A program made the translations under genes and the position numbers. A stretch of DNA of 64,000 nt from Symbiobacterium sp040797425 (GTDB lineage Bacteria; Bacillota; Sulfobacillia; Symbiobacteriales; Symbiobacteriaceae). Below, piece by piece: positions 8,665 through 17,091 of this stretch (positions are counted from its first letter, which is position 1; each line of letters opens with the position of its first letter). Under the pieces are notes generated by a model. It made no database searches, was not told where the DNA came from, and saw only the letters and a program-made list of their open reading frames with translations. The stretch spans positions 1-64,000 of the forward strand of contig NZ_JBFNEH010000006.1 in assembly GCF_040797425.1 (NCBI RefSeq), given 5' to 3'.

Positions 8665-10286
8665 GCTGTTCGTCCCTCTCTATGGCCCAAGGCGAGCCCC
8701 GCCCCCAGGCCGGCGACGGCCCAAAAGGCGAAGAGCACCTTAGGGTTGTACCACACGTAGTCCACCATGCCGTGGACGAGCAGGCCGGTGAGTGCACAGG
8801 GCACCGCGGCCAGCAGGTAGCTGCTCAGCGGCCTCGCACCCGTCACGAAGGGCCGGCGCACCACGGCGAGAAGAAGCCACAGCACGAAGACGAGGCCCAG
8901 CACGCCCATCTCGGCCAAGATCTCCAGCGGCACGTTGTGGGCGTGGGCCGCCCGCGCACCGGAGAGCATGAACTCCTGGTAGCCGGCGGCAAACGCCTCG
9001 GCGCCTGCTCCGGCGCCCAGTACCCAGTACTTCCGCAGCATGGCCAGCACGCCGATCCAGATGTTCACGCGGTAGAGGTTCGACGTGTCCTGCAGCGAGA
9101 AGGCCGAGAGCAGCCGGTTCAGCAGCGCATCGGGCGCCGCCAGCACCACCGCCAGGCCGCCGAGGAAGAGGAACACCGCCCAGCGGCGGAAACGCATCAG
9201 AATGAAGAGGCCGACCGCACCCGCGAAAGCAAGCCAGCCACCCCGGGAGCCGGTGAGCAGCAGGGCGAGGAGCATCAGGGCCACGGGCAGGGCCAGGGGC
9301 AGCTGCCTGCGGGGGTTCTGCAGCCACAGGGCGATGGCCGGCGGCAGGAAGAGCGTCATGTACTCGGCCAGGTAGTTGGGGTTGCCCATGCTGGCGAAGA
9401 CGCGGATCACGCTCTCCGCCTGCTCGGGATCCACCCACGACTCCTCCACCTCGGGCGGGTGGATCACCTGGTAGACGCCCCACAGGGCCATCAGCATCGC
9501 ACCGGCCAGCACCGGCCCGAGGAGCACCGCCGCGTCCCGGGAGGTGCGCACCTGGTCGGCGACGAGCCAGAAGAGCAGCCCGGCCGTGAGCCAGATGATC
9601 AGGTTGCGGAGGCTGGAGGCGGGCGTGAGCGACTGGAACGTGGACGCCGCCGTCACCAGGAGGAACAGGGAGAACGGCAGCAGGGCCGACGGCGTGCGCC
9701 AGCGGAAGTCGCCCCGGACCATCCTCAGCACCAAGGCCAATCCGGCCAGGGCCCACACGCCCACGATCATCAGGGCGGTGGAAAGCGAGGACATGCCGTG
9801 CGGCACCAGGGGCAGCAGGCCCAGGAGCATTCCCAGCAGGTAGACCACCGGCGAGGTGGCCCGCTCGGCCTCCGCCTCAGCCGGGGCGAGGACCACATCG
9901 TCCGCGTAGCCCCAGAAGAGCCGCCAGAGGTGGCTGCCCGCCAGCAGGCCCCCGACGGCCCGGGCTGCGCGCCGGCAGAGCCCCACCACCAGGCTGCCTT
10001 CCCAGACTCCGGCGAGCCACGGACCCAACCGGCGTCCCACCGCCTCGTACAACCGGGCGAGCCACCCGAGGGCACGCCCCACCCGGCCGCCGCCGGCGGC
10101 CCCGGCGGGCCAGTCCGAGTACCAGAAGCGGCCCAGCAGCGAGCCGGCGAAGACGCGCCCGCAGAAGGCGCCCAGCGCGGAGAGCGCCCGGCCGGTCAGG
10201 CTCGCCTCCCACACGCCCAGGAGCCAGGCAGCCAGGCGCCCGACGAGGCTTGTCTCCCACAGATCCAGCAGGGGTGACCGCACCAT
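8661..10286 (-). CDS. O-antigen ligase/polymerase family membrane protein
   Basis: A 541-residue protein of the Wzy/WaaL family. About residues 135-535 form the polytopic core, with the GSRGGWLAF motif and the periplasmic-loop AHAHNVPLEIL motif that carries the catalytic His of the family. It should join or polymerise lipid-linked glycan outside the membrane. The first ~125 residues are unusual: they repeat a W-E-x-S-L-x-G motif (near residues 10, 27 and 93) separated by short amphipathic stretches. This extension is not part of the standard domain. Confidence 0.88.
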   Translation of the reverse strand: MVRSPLLDLWETSLVGRLAAWLLGVWEASLTGRALSALGAFCGRVFAGSLLGRFWYSDWPAGAAGGGRVGRALGWLARLYEAVGRRLGPWLAGVWEGSLVVGLCRRAARAVGGLLAGSHLWRLFWGYADDVVLAPAEAEAERATSPVVYLLGMLLGLLPLVPHGMSSLSTALMIVGVWALAGLALVLRMVRGDFRWRTPSALLPFSLFLLVTAASTFQSLTPASSLRNLIIWLTAGLLFWLVADQVRTSRDAAVLLGPVLAGAMLMALWGVYQVIHPPEVEESWVDPEQAESVIRVFASMGNPNYLAEYMTLFLPPAIALWLQNPRRQLPLALPVALMLLALLLTGSRGGWLAFAGAVGLFILMRFRRWAVFLFLGGLAVVLAAPDALLNRLLSAFSLQDTSNLYRVNIWIGVLAMLRKYWVLGAGAGAEAFAAGYQEFMLSGARAAHAHNVPLEILAEMGVLGLVFVLWLLLAVVRRPFVTGARPLSSYLLAAVPCALTGLLVHGMVDYVWYNPKVLFAFWAVAGLGAGLALGHREGRTA

Positions 10287-10298
10287 GGGCGTCGCCCC

Positions 10299-10793
10299 CT
10301 ACTGCTGGTCCGGGGTGAGGTTGAACGCCACGGTGGTGCCGGTTGCGGCCCAGTAGGCGCTCTTGAACTGGATGCTCCGGCCCACCTTCACCTCGATACC
10401 GCTCATGGTGATGCCGTTGGGCGACACCCGGGCGGGCCCCCGGATCGTCACATACAGGTCAAAATGCGTATCAGACTCATACGACACGATGCCATCGGCC
10501 ACTTCCCAGGCGATGAGGGCGGGCTCGGCGTCGACGGCGACGATCTTGCCCATCCAGGTGTTGGACTTGCTGTCGAACACGTCGTCGCCCACTTTGATCG
10601 CATCCACCGTCCACTGGGTGACGGCCGGCACCCGGAAGGTCATCTCGATGGTCTGGTCCTGCCCCGCCGGGGCGGCCTCCTGCCCGGCCAGGGCGCCGTA
10701 GGCGAACCTTCCCGCCACCGCCAGGATGCCCAGGAGCACCACCAGGTCGAGCAGGTTGATCTTGCCGAAGAGCCGGCCCTTATTGTCGATCAC
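10299..10793 (-). CDS. DUF4330 membrane-anchored protein
   Basis: A 164-residue protein with one N-terminal transmembrane helix (INLLDLVVLLGILAVAGRFA) and an extracytoplasmic beta-rich domain that matches my memory of DUF4330. The function is unknown. In Firmicutes this family is often next to envelope-polysaccharide genes, as here, so it may be an accessory factor of the polymer-export machinery. It overlaps the upstream glycosyltransferase by 14 bp. Confidence 0.8.
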   Translation of the reverse strand: MIDNKGRLFGKINLLDLVVLLGILAVAGRFAYGALAGQEAAPAGQDQTIEMTFRVPAVTQWTVDAIKVGDDVFDSKSNTWMGKIVAVDAEPALIAWEVADGIVSYESDTHFDLYVTIRGPARVSPNGITMSGIEVKVGRSIQFKSAYWAATGTTVAFNLTPDQQ

Positions 10794-11925
10794 CAGTCAG
10801 CACCTCCGCGTACACGTCTAAGATGCGGGCCGTCACAGACTCGATGGAAAGGCTGGCCACCACGAACTCCCGCCCCGCCCGGCCGAGGCGCGCCCGCTCG
10901 GCGGCCCGTTCGGGGCCCAGCAGGCTGGCGATGTCGGCTGCCAGGACGGCGGGATCGAGAGGGGTACCGCCCTCGCGGGCGGTGAAGTTGGCCGCCGCGT
11001 AGACCGGGATCCGCTCCGGGGTGAGGATGCCCCGGTATCCCCCCTCGCCGGCGATGACCACCGGCCGCTCGCACAGCATCGCCTCGGTGGCGGTGCGCGC
11101 CACGGCCACCACCACGTCGGCCAGGTTGAAGAAGGCGGCCACGTCGAGGCGGTGGCCCACGGCGGCCGCGGCGGGCCGGCCCAGCCGGGCGTTCACCTCG
11201 TCGGCCAGGCGCTGCACCTCCGCGTAGCGGTTGCCGTCGCCGAGGATCCAGAGGCGGATCGTCGGGAACTGCGCATTCAGCGAGGGCAGCGCCCGGAGCA
11301 GGGCCACGGCCGTGTCGGCAAACTCATCGGTGAGCCGGCTGGCGTGCACCACGTGCGGGCCGCCCAGGTCTGGCCCCAGCTCGGCCAGCAGCGGGCCGAT
11401 GTCGACGCCGGGCCGGAACTCGCCGGTCTCGAAGCCGTTGGGGATGACGCGGATGATCTCGGGCGGCGCGCCCAGCGGCCCCTCCAGGTGGCGGCGCACG
11501 TCCTCGCTCACGGCGATGGCCCGCTGGCCGAAGGTGGTCAGGTACTTCCACGGGAAGCCGGCGGCGTAGGTGCCGTGGTAGGTCGTCACCAGCGGGATGC
11601 CCCGGCCCCGCACCACCAGGGAGCAGAGCCAGGCGGGAATGCGGGCGTGCGCGTGGACCAGGCCCACGTTGTACCGGGCGATCACGCGCCGCAGGCCGAA
11701 AAAGGCGCGCGCCATCACCAGCGGGTTGCGGCTGGCCATGGGCACGACTTCGTGCGGAATCCCCCGCTCCGTAAGCATCGGCACCATGCGGCCGCCAGCC
11801 GAGGCGACGACCACGCGGTGCCCGCGCCGGTGCAGTTCCCGGGCGAGGCTGATCACGTGGGTCTCCGCCCCGCCCAGGTCCAGGGCCATGGCGGCGAGCA
11901 GGATCGTTGGCAGGTTGTTGGGCAT
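10780..11925 (-). CDS. Family 4 glycosyltransferase
   Basis: GT-B glycosyltransferase, 381 residues from the ATG at 11925. The longer open frame up to 11991 lacks a ribosome-binding site, whereas GGGGGA lies 9-10 nt before 11925. The N-terminal LGGAETHVISLARELHRRGH segment is the GT4 acceptor signature; the C-terminal donor domain has ATEAMLCERPVVIAG. It is the first gene of the six-gene polysaccharide operon that ends with csaB. No clear promoter was found in the short gap before it. Confidence 0.92.
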   Translation of the reverse strand: MPNNLPTILLAAMALDLGGAETHVISLARELHRRGHRVVVASAGGRMVPMLTERGIPHEVVPMASRNPLVMARAFFGLRRVIARYNVGLVHAHARIPAWLCSLVVRGRGIPLVTTYHGTYAAGFPWKYLTTFGQRAIAVSEDVRRHLEGPLGAPPEIIRVIPNGFETGEFRPGVDIGPLLAELGPDLGGPHVVHASRLTDEFADTAVALLRALPSLNAQFPTIRLWILGDGNRYAEVQRLADEVNARLGRPAAAAVGHRLDVAAFFNLADVVVAVARTATEAMLCERPVVIAGEGGYRGILTPERIPVYAAANFTAREGGTPLDPAVLAADIASLLGPERAAERARLGRAGREFVVASLSIESVTARILDVYAEVLTGDRQ

Positions 11926-11998
11926 GGCGCACCGTCCCCCCTGTGCGAGGGCTGTCTCAGGTATTTTACCTGTAACGTTTCGCGCAAACAAGTCGGGG

Positions 11999-12802
11999 TC
12001 AGCGGCCGCGACCCTGCTGCCGCAGCGCCTCGTAGAGGAGGAGCGACGCCGCGACGGCAGCGTTCAGCGACTCGGTGGGCCCCACCATTGGAATGGAAAG
12101 CACGCCGTCGGCGCAGTCGCGCGCGAGCGGCGAGGGGCCCGCCCCCTCGTTCCCGATGACCACAGCGGCCCCCCGCGCCAGGTCCACGTCCCACGGTGCC
12201 AGGTCGCCGCCGGCGTCGGCCACGTAGATGCGGCGCCCCCGGGTGCGCAGCGCTGCGAGCGCCTCGCCCAGCCCCAGCTCCACCACCGGGAGCCGGAAGA
12301 GCGATCCCATCGCCCCCCGCACCACCTTTGGGTTCAGGGGGTCCGCGCCGCCGCAGACCACGGCGCCGCCGCCGCCCAGCGCCTCCAGCGAGCGGATGGC
12401 GGTGCCCAGGTTCCCGGGATCCTGCAGGCCGTCCAGCACCAGCACCAGGCCGGGCCCGAGGTCGTCCAGGCCGAAGCGGCGCGGACGGAAGACGCCCACC
12501 ACTCCCTGCGGCGTGCGGGTGTCGGCGGCCCGTTCCAGGGCCGCGGGCGTGACCGCGTGGAGCGGCACGCCCCGGGCCGCGGCCGCGCGCAGCAGGGCGG
12601 CGCCGCGGGGGCGCTCCGCCAAATCGGGGGTGTAAAGGAGGTAAGCCACCTCCACCCCCGCGGCCAGCGCCTCCTCCACCAGCCGCACGCCCTCCATGTG
12701 GGCCAGGCCCGCCGCCTCCCGCTCTTTCCGCTCCCGGGCCAGCAGCCGGGCCTGCTGAACCAGCTTGTGTTTCGGCCCCAGCGGGGCCTCGTGGCCGCTC
12801 AT
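11999..12802 (-). CDS. TrmH/SpoU-family RNA 2'-O-methyltransferase
   Basis: S-adenosylmethionine-dependent SPOUT methyltransferase of 267 residues, probably acting on 23S rRNA (RlmB-like) or tRNA. An N-terminal substrate-binding domain is followed by the SPOUT core with the three family motifs: LDGLQDPGNLGTAIRS, VIGNEGAG and the knot-forming IPMVGPTESLNAAVA. It overlaps the downstream end of the ktrA gene by 4 bp (stop/start ATGA), so it may be coupled to the potassium-uptake operon. In many Firmicutes a SpoU gene precedes pheS; here it is separated from it by the polysaccharide operon. Confidence 0.92.
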   Translation of the reverse strand: MSGHEAPLGPKHKLVQQARLLARERKEREAAGLAHMEGVRLVEEALAAGVEVAYLLYTPDLAERPRGAALLRAAAARGVPLHAVTPAALERAADTRTPQGVVGVFRPRRFGLDDLGPGLVLVLDGLQDPGNLGTAIRSLEALGGGGAVVCGGADPLNPKVVRGAMGSLFRLPVVELGLGEALAALRTRGRRIYVADAGGDLAPWDVDLARGAAVVIGNEGAGPSPLARDCADGVLSIPMVGPTESLNAAVAASLLLYEALRQQGRGR

Positions 12803-13464
12803 CCTTGCTGCAACATCCTCTCGAGTTGTCTGACGCCCTCTTTGCTCCCCAGCAGCACCAGGTGGTCGCCGGGTTTGATCTGGTCGGTGGCCAGCGGCGC
12901 GGCGTTGATGTGCTCGCCCGACTTCAGCGCCAGCACCGAGATGCCGAAGCGGGCCCGCAGGTTGGCCTCGCGGAGGGTCAGGCCCTCCAGCTGGGGCGGC
13001 GCCTCCATCTCCAGGATGGTGTACTCCGGCGAGAGCTCGATGTAGTCGATCTCGCTGCCGGTGAGCAGGGAGTGGGCGACCCGCGCGCCCATGTCGCGCT
13101 CGGGGTAGAAGACCCGGTCGGCGCCCACCTTCTCGAGGGTGCGGCCGTGCAGCTCGCTCATCGCCTTGGCGACCACCAGGGGCACGCCCTGCTCCTTCAA
13201 GAGGACGGTGGTCAGGATCGAGGCCTCGACGTCGTTGCCGATGGCGACGACGCCGACGTCGAAGTTGCGCAGGCCCAGGGCCCGGAGCGCCTCCTCGTCG
13301 GTGGAGTCGCAGGCGACGGCGTGGGTGAGCTCTGCGGCGAAGTGGTCCACCAGGTCCTGGCTCTGGTCGATGCCCAGCACCTCGTGGCCCATGCGCTGCA
13401 GGTGCAGCGCCACGCTGGACCCGAACCGGCCCAGCCCGACCACGACGATCGTCTTTCGGCTCAT
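12799..13464 (-). CDS. ktrA: KtrA/TrkA-type potassium-uptake regulatory subunit
   Basis: A 221-residue cytoplasmic gating subunit of a Ktr/Trk potassium transporter. The N-terminal RCK domain has the Rossmann motif VVGLGRFGSSVA with an acidic residue after strand 2 for nucleotide binding; the C-terminal RCK_C domain spans about residues 135-221. It overlaps the stop of the ktrB-like gene upstream by 4 bp, so the two are translated together. A second KtrA homologue lies on the other side of ktrB. Confidence 0.93.
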   Translation of the reverse strand: MSRKTIVVVGLGRFGSSVALHLQRMGHEVLGIDQSQDLVDHFAAELTHAVACDSTDEEALRALGLRNFDVGVVAIGNDVEASILTTVLLKEQGVPLVVAKAMSELHGRTLEKVGADRVFYPERDMGARVAHSLLTGSEIDYIELSPEYTILEMEAPPQLEGLTLREANLRARFGISVLALKSGEHINAAPLATDQIKPGDHLVLLGSKEGVRQLERMLQQG

Positions 13465-14831
13465 CCGATCATCACCCGCTCCTCCGGATAGTCGATGTGC
13501 GCCCGCTCCCGGCGCCGCTGGGCCAGGGCCACGGCGGCAGTGAGCGGCCCGATGCGGCCGATGTACATGGTGAGGGCGATCAGCAGGCGGCCGGGGATGC
13601 TCAGGTGGGGCGTGACACCCGTCGTGAGCCCCACGGTGGCGAATGCCGAGGTGCCCTCGAACAGGACGTCGGCGATGGTGACCGGGTTGGTGGGGTCGGA
13701 GACCACATGGCTCTCGGTCACGAGCAATACGCCGCCCACGACGACGATGAGGACCAGGGCCATCGCGGCGATGGCGATCGCCCGGTCCAGGAGCTCCCGG
13801 GGCAGCCGCCGGCCCATCACCTGGATCTCCTCGGTGCCCCGCACCGTCGCCCGCACGGCCAGGATGATCACCGCGAAGGTGGTTGTCTTGATGCCGCCTC
13901 CCGTGCCTCCGGGCGAGCCGCCGATGTACATCAGCACGATGGCCACCAGCAGGGCGGCGTAAGCCATCTTCCCCATGGAGATGGACTCAAAGCCGGCGGT
14001 GCGGAAGGTGACCGACGTGAAGAAGGCGTTGAAGAGCTTGTCCGTGAGCGGCAGCGGCCCCAGGGTGGCCGGATTGCTGTACTCCAGCGCCAGGATGAGG
14101 AGCGTGCCCGCGACCAGCAGCCCGCCCGTCACGACCAGCACGATCTTGGTCTGCAGGGCGAAGCGCTCCCACCGCCGCTGGCGCCAGATGTCCTGCATCA
14201 CGATGAAACCGATGCCGCCGAGGAGGACCAGTGCGGCCACCACCAGCAGGATGAACGGGTCCCGGTTAAAGATGCGCAGTGAGTGAGAGGTGAGGTCAAG
14301 GCCCGCATTGTTGAAAGCACTGATCGCGTGGAATACCCCGAAGTAGAGCGCCTTCCCCGGGGGAAAGTACGCGAGGAAGCGCAGGGCGAGCAGCACGGCC
14401 CCCACCGCCTCGATGACCAGGGTCGTGGCGATGATGGTGCGGGTCATCTTCACCACCCCGGCGATGGAGAAGGAGCCGAGGGCCTCCTGCATCATCAGCC
14501 GCTCCTGCAGCCCGATGCGCCGGCCCGTCACCAGGAACATCATCGTGGAGAGGCTCATGATGCCGAAGCCGCCTGCCTGGATCAGCAACATGATGACGAT
14601 CTCTCCGAAGGTGCTGAAGGTGCTCGCCACGTCCACCACCGCCAGGCCGGTGACGCAGACGGCGGAGGTGGCCATGAAGAGGGCGTCCACCAGCGACAGC
14701 TGCTGCCCCGGCTCGTGGGCGATCGGCAGGGCGAGCAGGACGGTTCCGGCGAGGATCATCAATGCAAAGCCGAGGGCCAGGACCTGCGACGGAGTGAACG
14801 CCGGCGCCTGCCGGCGCTGCTGCGTTGCCAT
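13461..14831 (-). CDS. ktrB: KtrB/TrkH potassium channel subunit
   Basis: A 456-residue membrane protein of the Trk/Ktr/HKT family, with four M1-P-M2 repeats. The selectivity-filter loops show the single conserved Gly, for example SAVCVTGLAVVD near residue 55 and SAFNNAGLDL in the second repeat. It takes up K+ (with or without Na+ coupling). The gating ring could be made from either or both of the flanking KtrA proteins. Confidence 0.93.
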   Translation of the reverse strand: MATQQRRQAPAFTPSQVLALGFALMILAGTVLLALPIAHEPGQQLSLVDALFMATSAVCVTGLAVVDVASTFSTFGEIVIMLLIQAGGFGIMSLSTMMFLVTGRRIGLQERLMMQEALGSFSIAGVVKMTRTIIATTLVIEAVGAVLLALRFLAYFPPGKALYFGVFHAISAFNNAGLDLTSHSLRIFNRDPFILLVVAALVLLGGIGFIVMQDIWRQRRWERFALQTKIVLVVTGGLLVAGTLLILALEYSNPATLGPLPLTDKLFNAFFTSVTFRTAGFESISMGKMAYAALLVAIVLMYIGGSPGGTGGGIKTTTFAVIILAVRATVRGTEEIQVMGRRLPRELLDRAIAIAAMALVLIVVVGGVLLVTESHVVSDPTNPVTIADVLFEGTSAFATVGLTTGVTPHLSIPGRLLIALTMYIGRIGPLTAAVALAQRRRERAHIDYPEERVMIG

Positions 14832-14846
14832 GTTCCGCCCTCCCCG

Positions 14847-15497
14847 CTACTCGCCCTGGAGCCGGGTGATGCCCTCGGCCGACCCGATGACCACCATCAC
14901 GTCGCCCTCGGCGATGCGCTCGGCGGCCCGCGGCGAGACGATCACCCGGTTCCCCCGCTTGATGGCCATCACGTTCAGCCCGAAGCGGTGAGGCAGATCG
15001 AGTTCCAGCAGGCTCTTGCCCAGCACCGTTTTGGGGGGAGCAATCTCGGCCATGCCGTACTCATCAGACAAGCGCACATAGTCGATGATGCCGCCCGTGG
15101 CGATGTTGCTGGCCACGCGGATGCCCATGTCCCGCTGCGGGTAGACGACCCGGTCGACGCCCAGGTGCTTCAGGATGCGGCCGTGGGCCTCGTCCTGCGC
15201 CTTGGCCACCAGGTAGGGCACGCCGAGATCCCGGCAGTTGAGCACCGTGATCACGCTGGCCTCGACGTTGTCGCCGATCGCCACGATGACGGTGTCGAAC
15301 TCCTGAATGCGCAGTGCGCGCAAGGCGGCCGGGTCAGTGCAGTCGGCCCTGACCACCCGCCCGAGCACGGGCGCCAGGTCGTCCACGCGGCTTTGATCGA
15401 TGTCCACCGCAAGCACGTACTGCCCCATCTCGGTGAGCGTCCGGGCGACGCTGGCGCCGAACCGTCCGAGTCCGATTACCGCATATCGCTTGCGCAT
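14847..15497 (-). CDS. KtrA/TrkA-type potassium-uptake regulatory subunit (second copy)
   Basis: A 216-residue RCK protein with the Rossmann motif VIGLGRFGASVA and a C-terminal RCK_C domain. The open frame extends to 15893 but overlaps rplT; the real start is ATG at 15497, with AAGGGAG 9 nt upstream. It is first in a ktrA-ktrB-ktrA-methyltransferase operon behind the promoter at 15548-15576. It is clearly paralogous to the product of 12799-13464 but diverged, so the pair could form a mixed gating ring or respond to different nucleotides. Confidence 0.93.
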   Translation of the reverse strand: MRKRYAVIGLGRFGASVARTLTEMGQYVLAVDIDQSRVDDLAPVLGRVVRADCTDPAALRALRIQEFDTVIVAIGDNVEASVITVLNCRDLGVPYLVAKAQDEAHGRILKHLGVDRVVYPQRDMGIRVASNIATGGIIDYVRLSDEYGMAEIAPPKTVLGKSLLELDLPHRFGLNVMAIKRGNRVIVSPRAAERIAEGDVMVVIGSAEGITRLQGE

Positions 15498-15547
15498 GGT
15501 CGCTGCTCCCTTCGCTGACGGGTGAGTGCCCGGTGTCGCTAGCCCCC

Positions 15548-15576
15548 AATATACTCCAACTCCGGACAAGTGGAAA
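15548..15576 (-). promoter_or_regulatory. Probable promoter of the ktr operon
   Basis: Minus-strand TTTCCA (15571-15576), 17-bp spacer, TATATT (15548-15553). The start site would be near 15541, about 45 nt before the ktrA start. The -35 box abuts the terminator hairpin of the rplT operon. Confidence 0.6.
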
Positions 15577-15597
15577 GCCCACCCGGGAAGGGTGGGC
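15577..15597 (-). terminator. Terminator of infC-rpmI-rplT
   Basis: An 8-bp perfect stem (GCCCACCC at 15577-15584, partner 15590-15597) with a 5-nt loop, followed on the minus strand by TTTCC. It lies 14 bp after the rplT stop codon. Confidence 0.75.
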
Positions 15598-15610
15598 GTG
15601 AGGAACGACG

Positions 15611-15964
15611 TTACAGGCTGGCCTTGGCCTTCTCCACCAGGGCGGAGAAGCCGGCGGCGTCGTTGACGGCGATGTCGGCCAGGACCTTGCGGTTCAGCTG
15701 CACGCCGGCCTTGCTGAGGCCGTTCATGAACTGGCTGTAGGTGAGACCGTTCATGCGGGCGGCGGCGTTGATGCGGGCGATCCAGAGCCGGCGGAAGTTG
15801 CGCTTCCGCTGCCGCCGGTCGCGCCGGGCGTAGTACAGCGCCTTCATCACGGTCTCGTTGGCGGGGCGGAACAGCTTGCTCTTGCCACCCCAATAGCCCT
15901 TGGCCAGCTTCAGGATCTTCTTATGCCGAGCACGGGTGGTCTTCCCGGGCTTGATGCGCGCCAT
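15611..15964 (-). CDS. rplT: Large ribosomal subunit protein bL20
   Basis: A 117-residue basic protein with the typical L20 start (MARIKPGKTTRARHKKILK) and a full-length globular C-terminal domain. It binds 23S rRNA early in 50S assembly and in Firmicutes also represses its own operon by binding the infC leader. The ribosome-binding site is AGGAGGAG. The 61-bp gap to rpmI contains a GC-rich stem (CTCCGG pairs) flanked by short TATA-containing arms, which could be a site for translational control. Confidence 0.98.
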   Translation of the reverse strand: MARIKPGKTTRARHKKILKLAKGYWGGKSKLFRPANETVMKALYYARRDRRQRKRNFRRLWIARINAAARMNGLTYSQFMNGLSKAGVQLNRKVLADIAVNDAAGFSALVEKAKASL

Positions 15965-16025
15965 GTTGCTCTCCTCCTATATCCGCTCCGGAGCCCCCAC
16001 CCCGGAGCGCGGTGATGGTATATGG

Positions 16026-16220
16026 CTAGTGGGGCAGGATCTCCCGGATATTCTTCTGGAACGCCGGGGAGAGGACGAGGTTCCGCTTCAGGGCGCGGAT
16101 CCGGCGCTCACGCTTGTGAGTGTTCTTGTGGTGCTTGTTCGTGGGGTAATGCTTGACCAGGCCGCTGCCCGTCAGCTTGAACCGCTTGGCAGCGCCGCGA
16201 TGGGACTTCATCTTCGGCAT
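16026..16220 (-). CDS. rpmI: Large ribosomal subunit protein bL35
   Basis: A 64-residue, highly basic protein, beginning MPKMKSHRGAAKRFKLTGSG as in all L35 proteins. It is full length and sits in the conserved order infC-rpmI-rplT, 17 bp after infC, with AAGGAGGAG ahead of the ATG. Confidence 0.98.
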   Translation of the reverse strand: MPKMKSHRGAAKRFKLTGSGLVKHYPTNKHHKNTHKRERRIRALKRNLVLSPAFQKNIREILPH

Positions 16221-16237
16221 GGCTGGGTTACTCCTCC

Positions 16238-16786
<549 letters not shown>

Positions 16787-16835
16787 ACACGTACACCTCC
16801 TGACCGCTGTGCCGGGACGGCCTCTGGCAGAGACA

Positions 16836-16866
16836 CAGCAGAAACGGGTGGCCGAAGGCCACCCGT
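16836..16866 (-). promoter_or_regulatory. Leader attenuator hairpin of infC operon
   Basis: A perfect 10-bp stem (16844-16853 with 16857-16866, 3-nt loop) lies in the ~210-nt leader, 58 nt before the infC start. On the minus strand it is followed by TTTCTG, a moderate U-tract. Firmicutes infC leaders carry an L20-controlled terminator at this place, so this is the likely attenuator; the L20-binding part was not identified. Confidence 0.65.
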
Positions 16867-17004
16867 ATCGTAAGCTGAACCGGCTACGCCGCCATGTGGC
16901 GACGACCCGACAACCCGACCTCGAAACCGTACTGGCAACCGGCCGTACGGTGAGAAGCGGTGGCTTCTGCTTCTGAGGTTCCCGTCTCTTCACTTGCGTG
17001 CCTA

Positions 17005-17033
17005 AGCGTACCATGTTGCGCACAGCTTGTCAA
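17005..17033 (-). promoter_or_regulatory. Sigma-A promoter of infC-rpmI-rplT
   Basis: Minus-strand consensus TTGACA (17028-17033), 17-bp spacer, TACGCT (17005-17010). The start site would be near 16998, giving a leader of about 210 nt that contains the attenuator hairpin. Confidence 0.85.
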
Positions 17034-17091
17034 GCGTATGCGATCGTTCCGCGCAGCATTCGCCCGCGGACAACCCCCATCGCCCCCGGGT

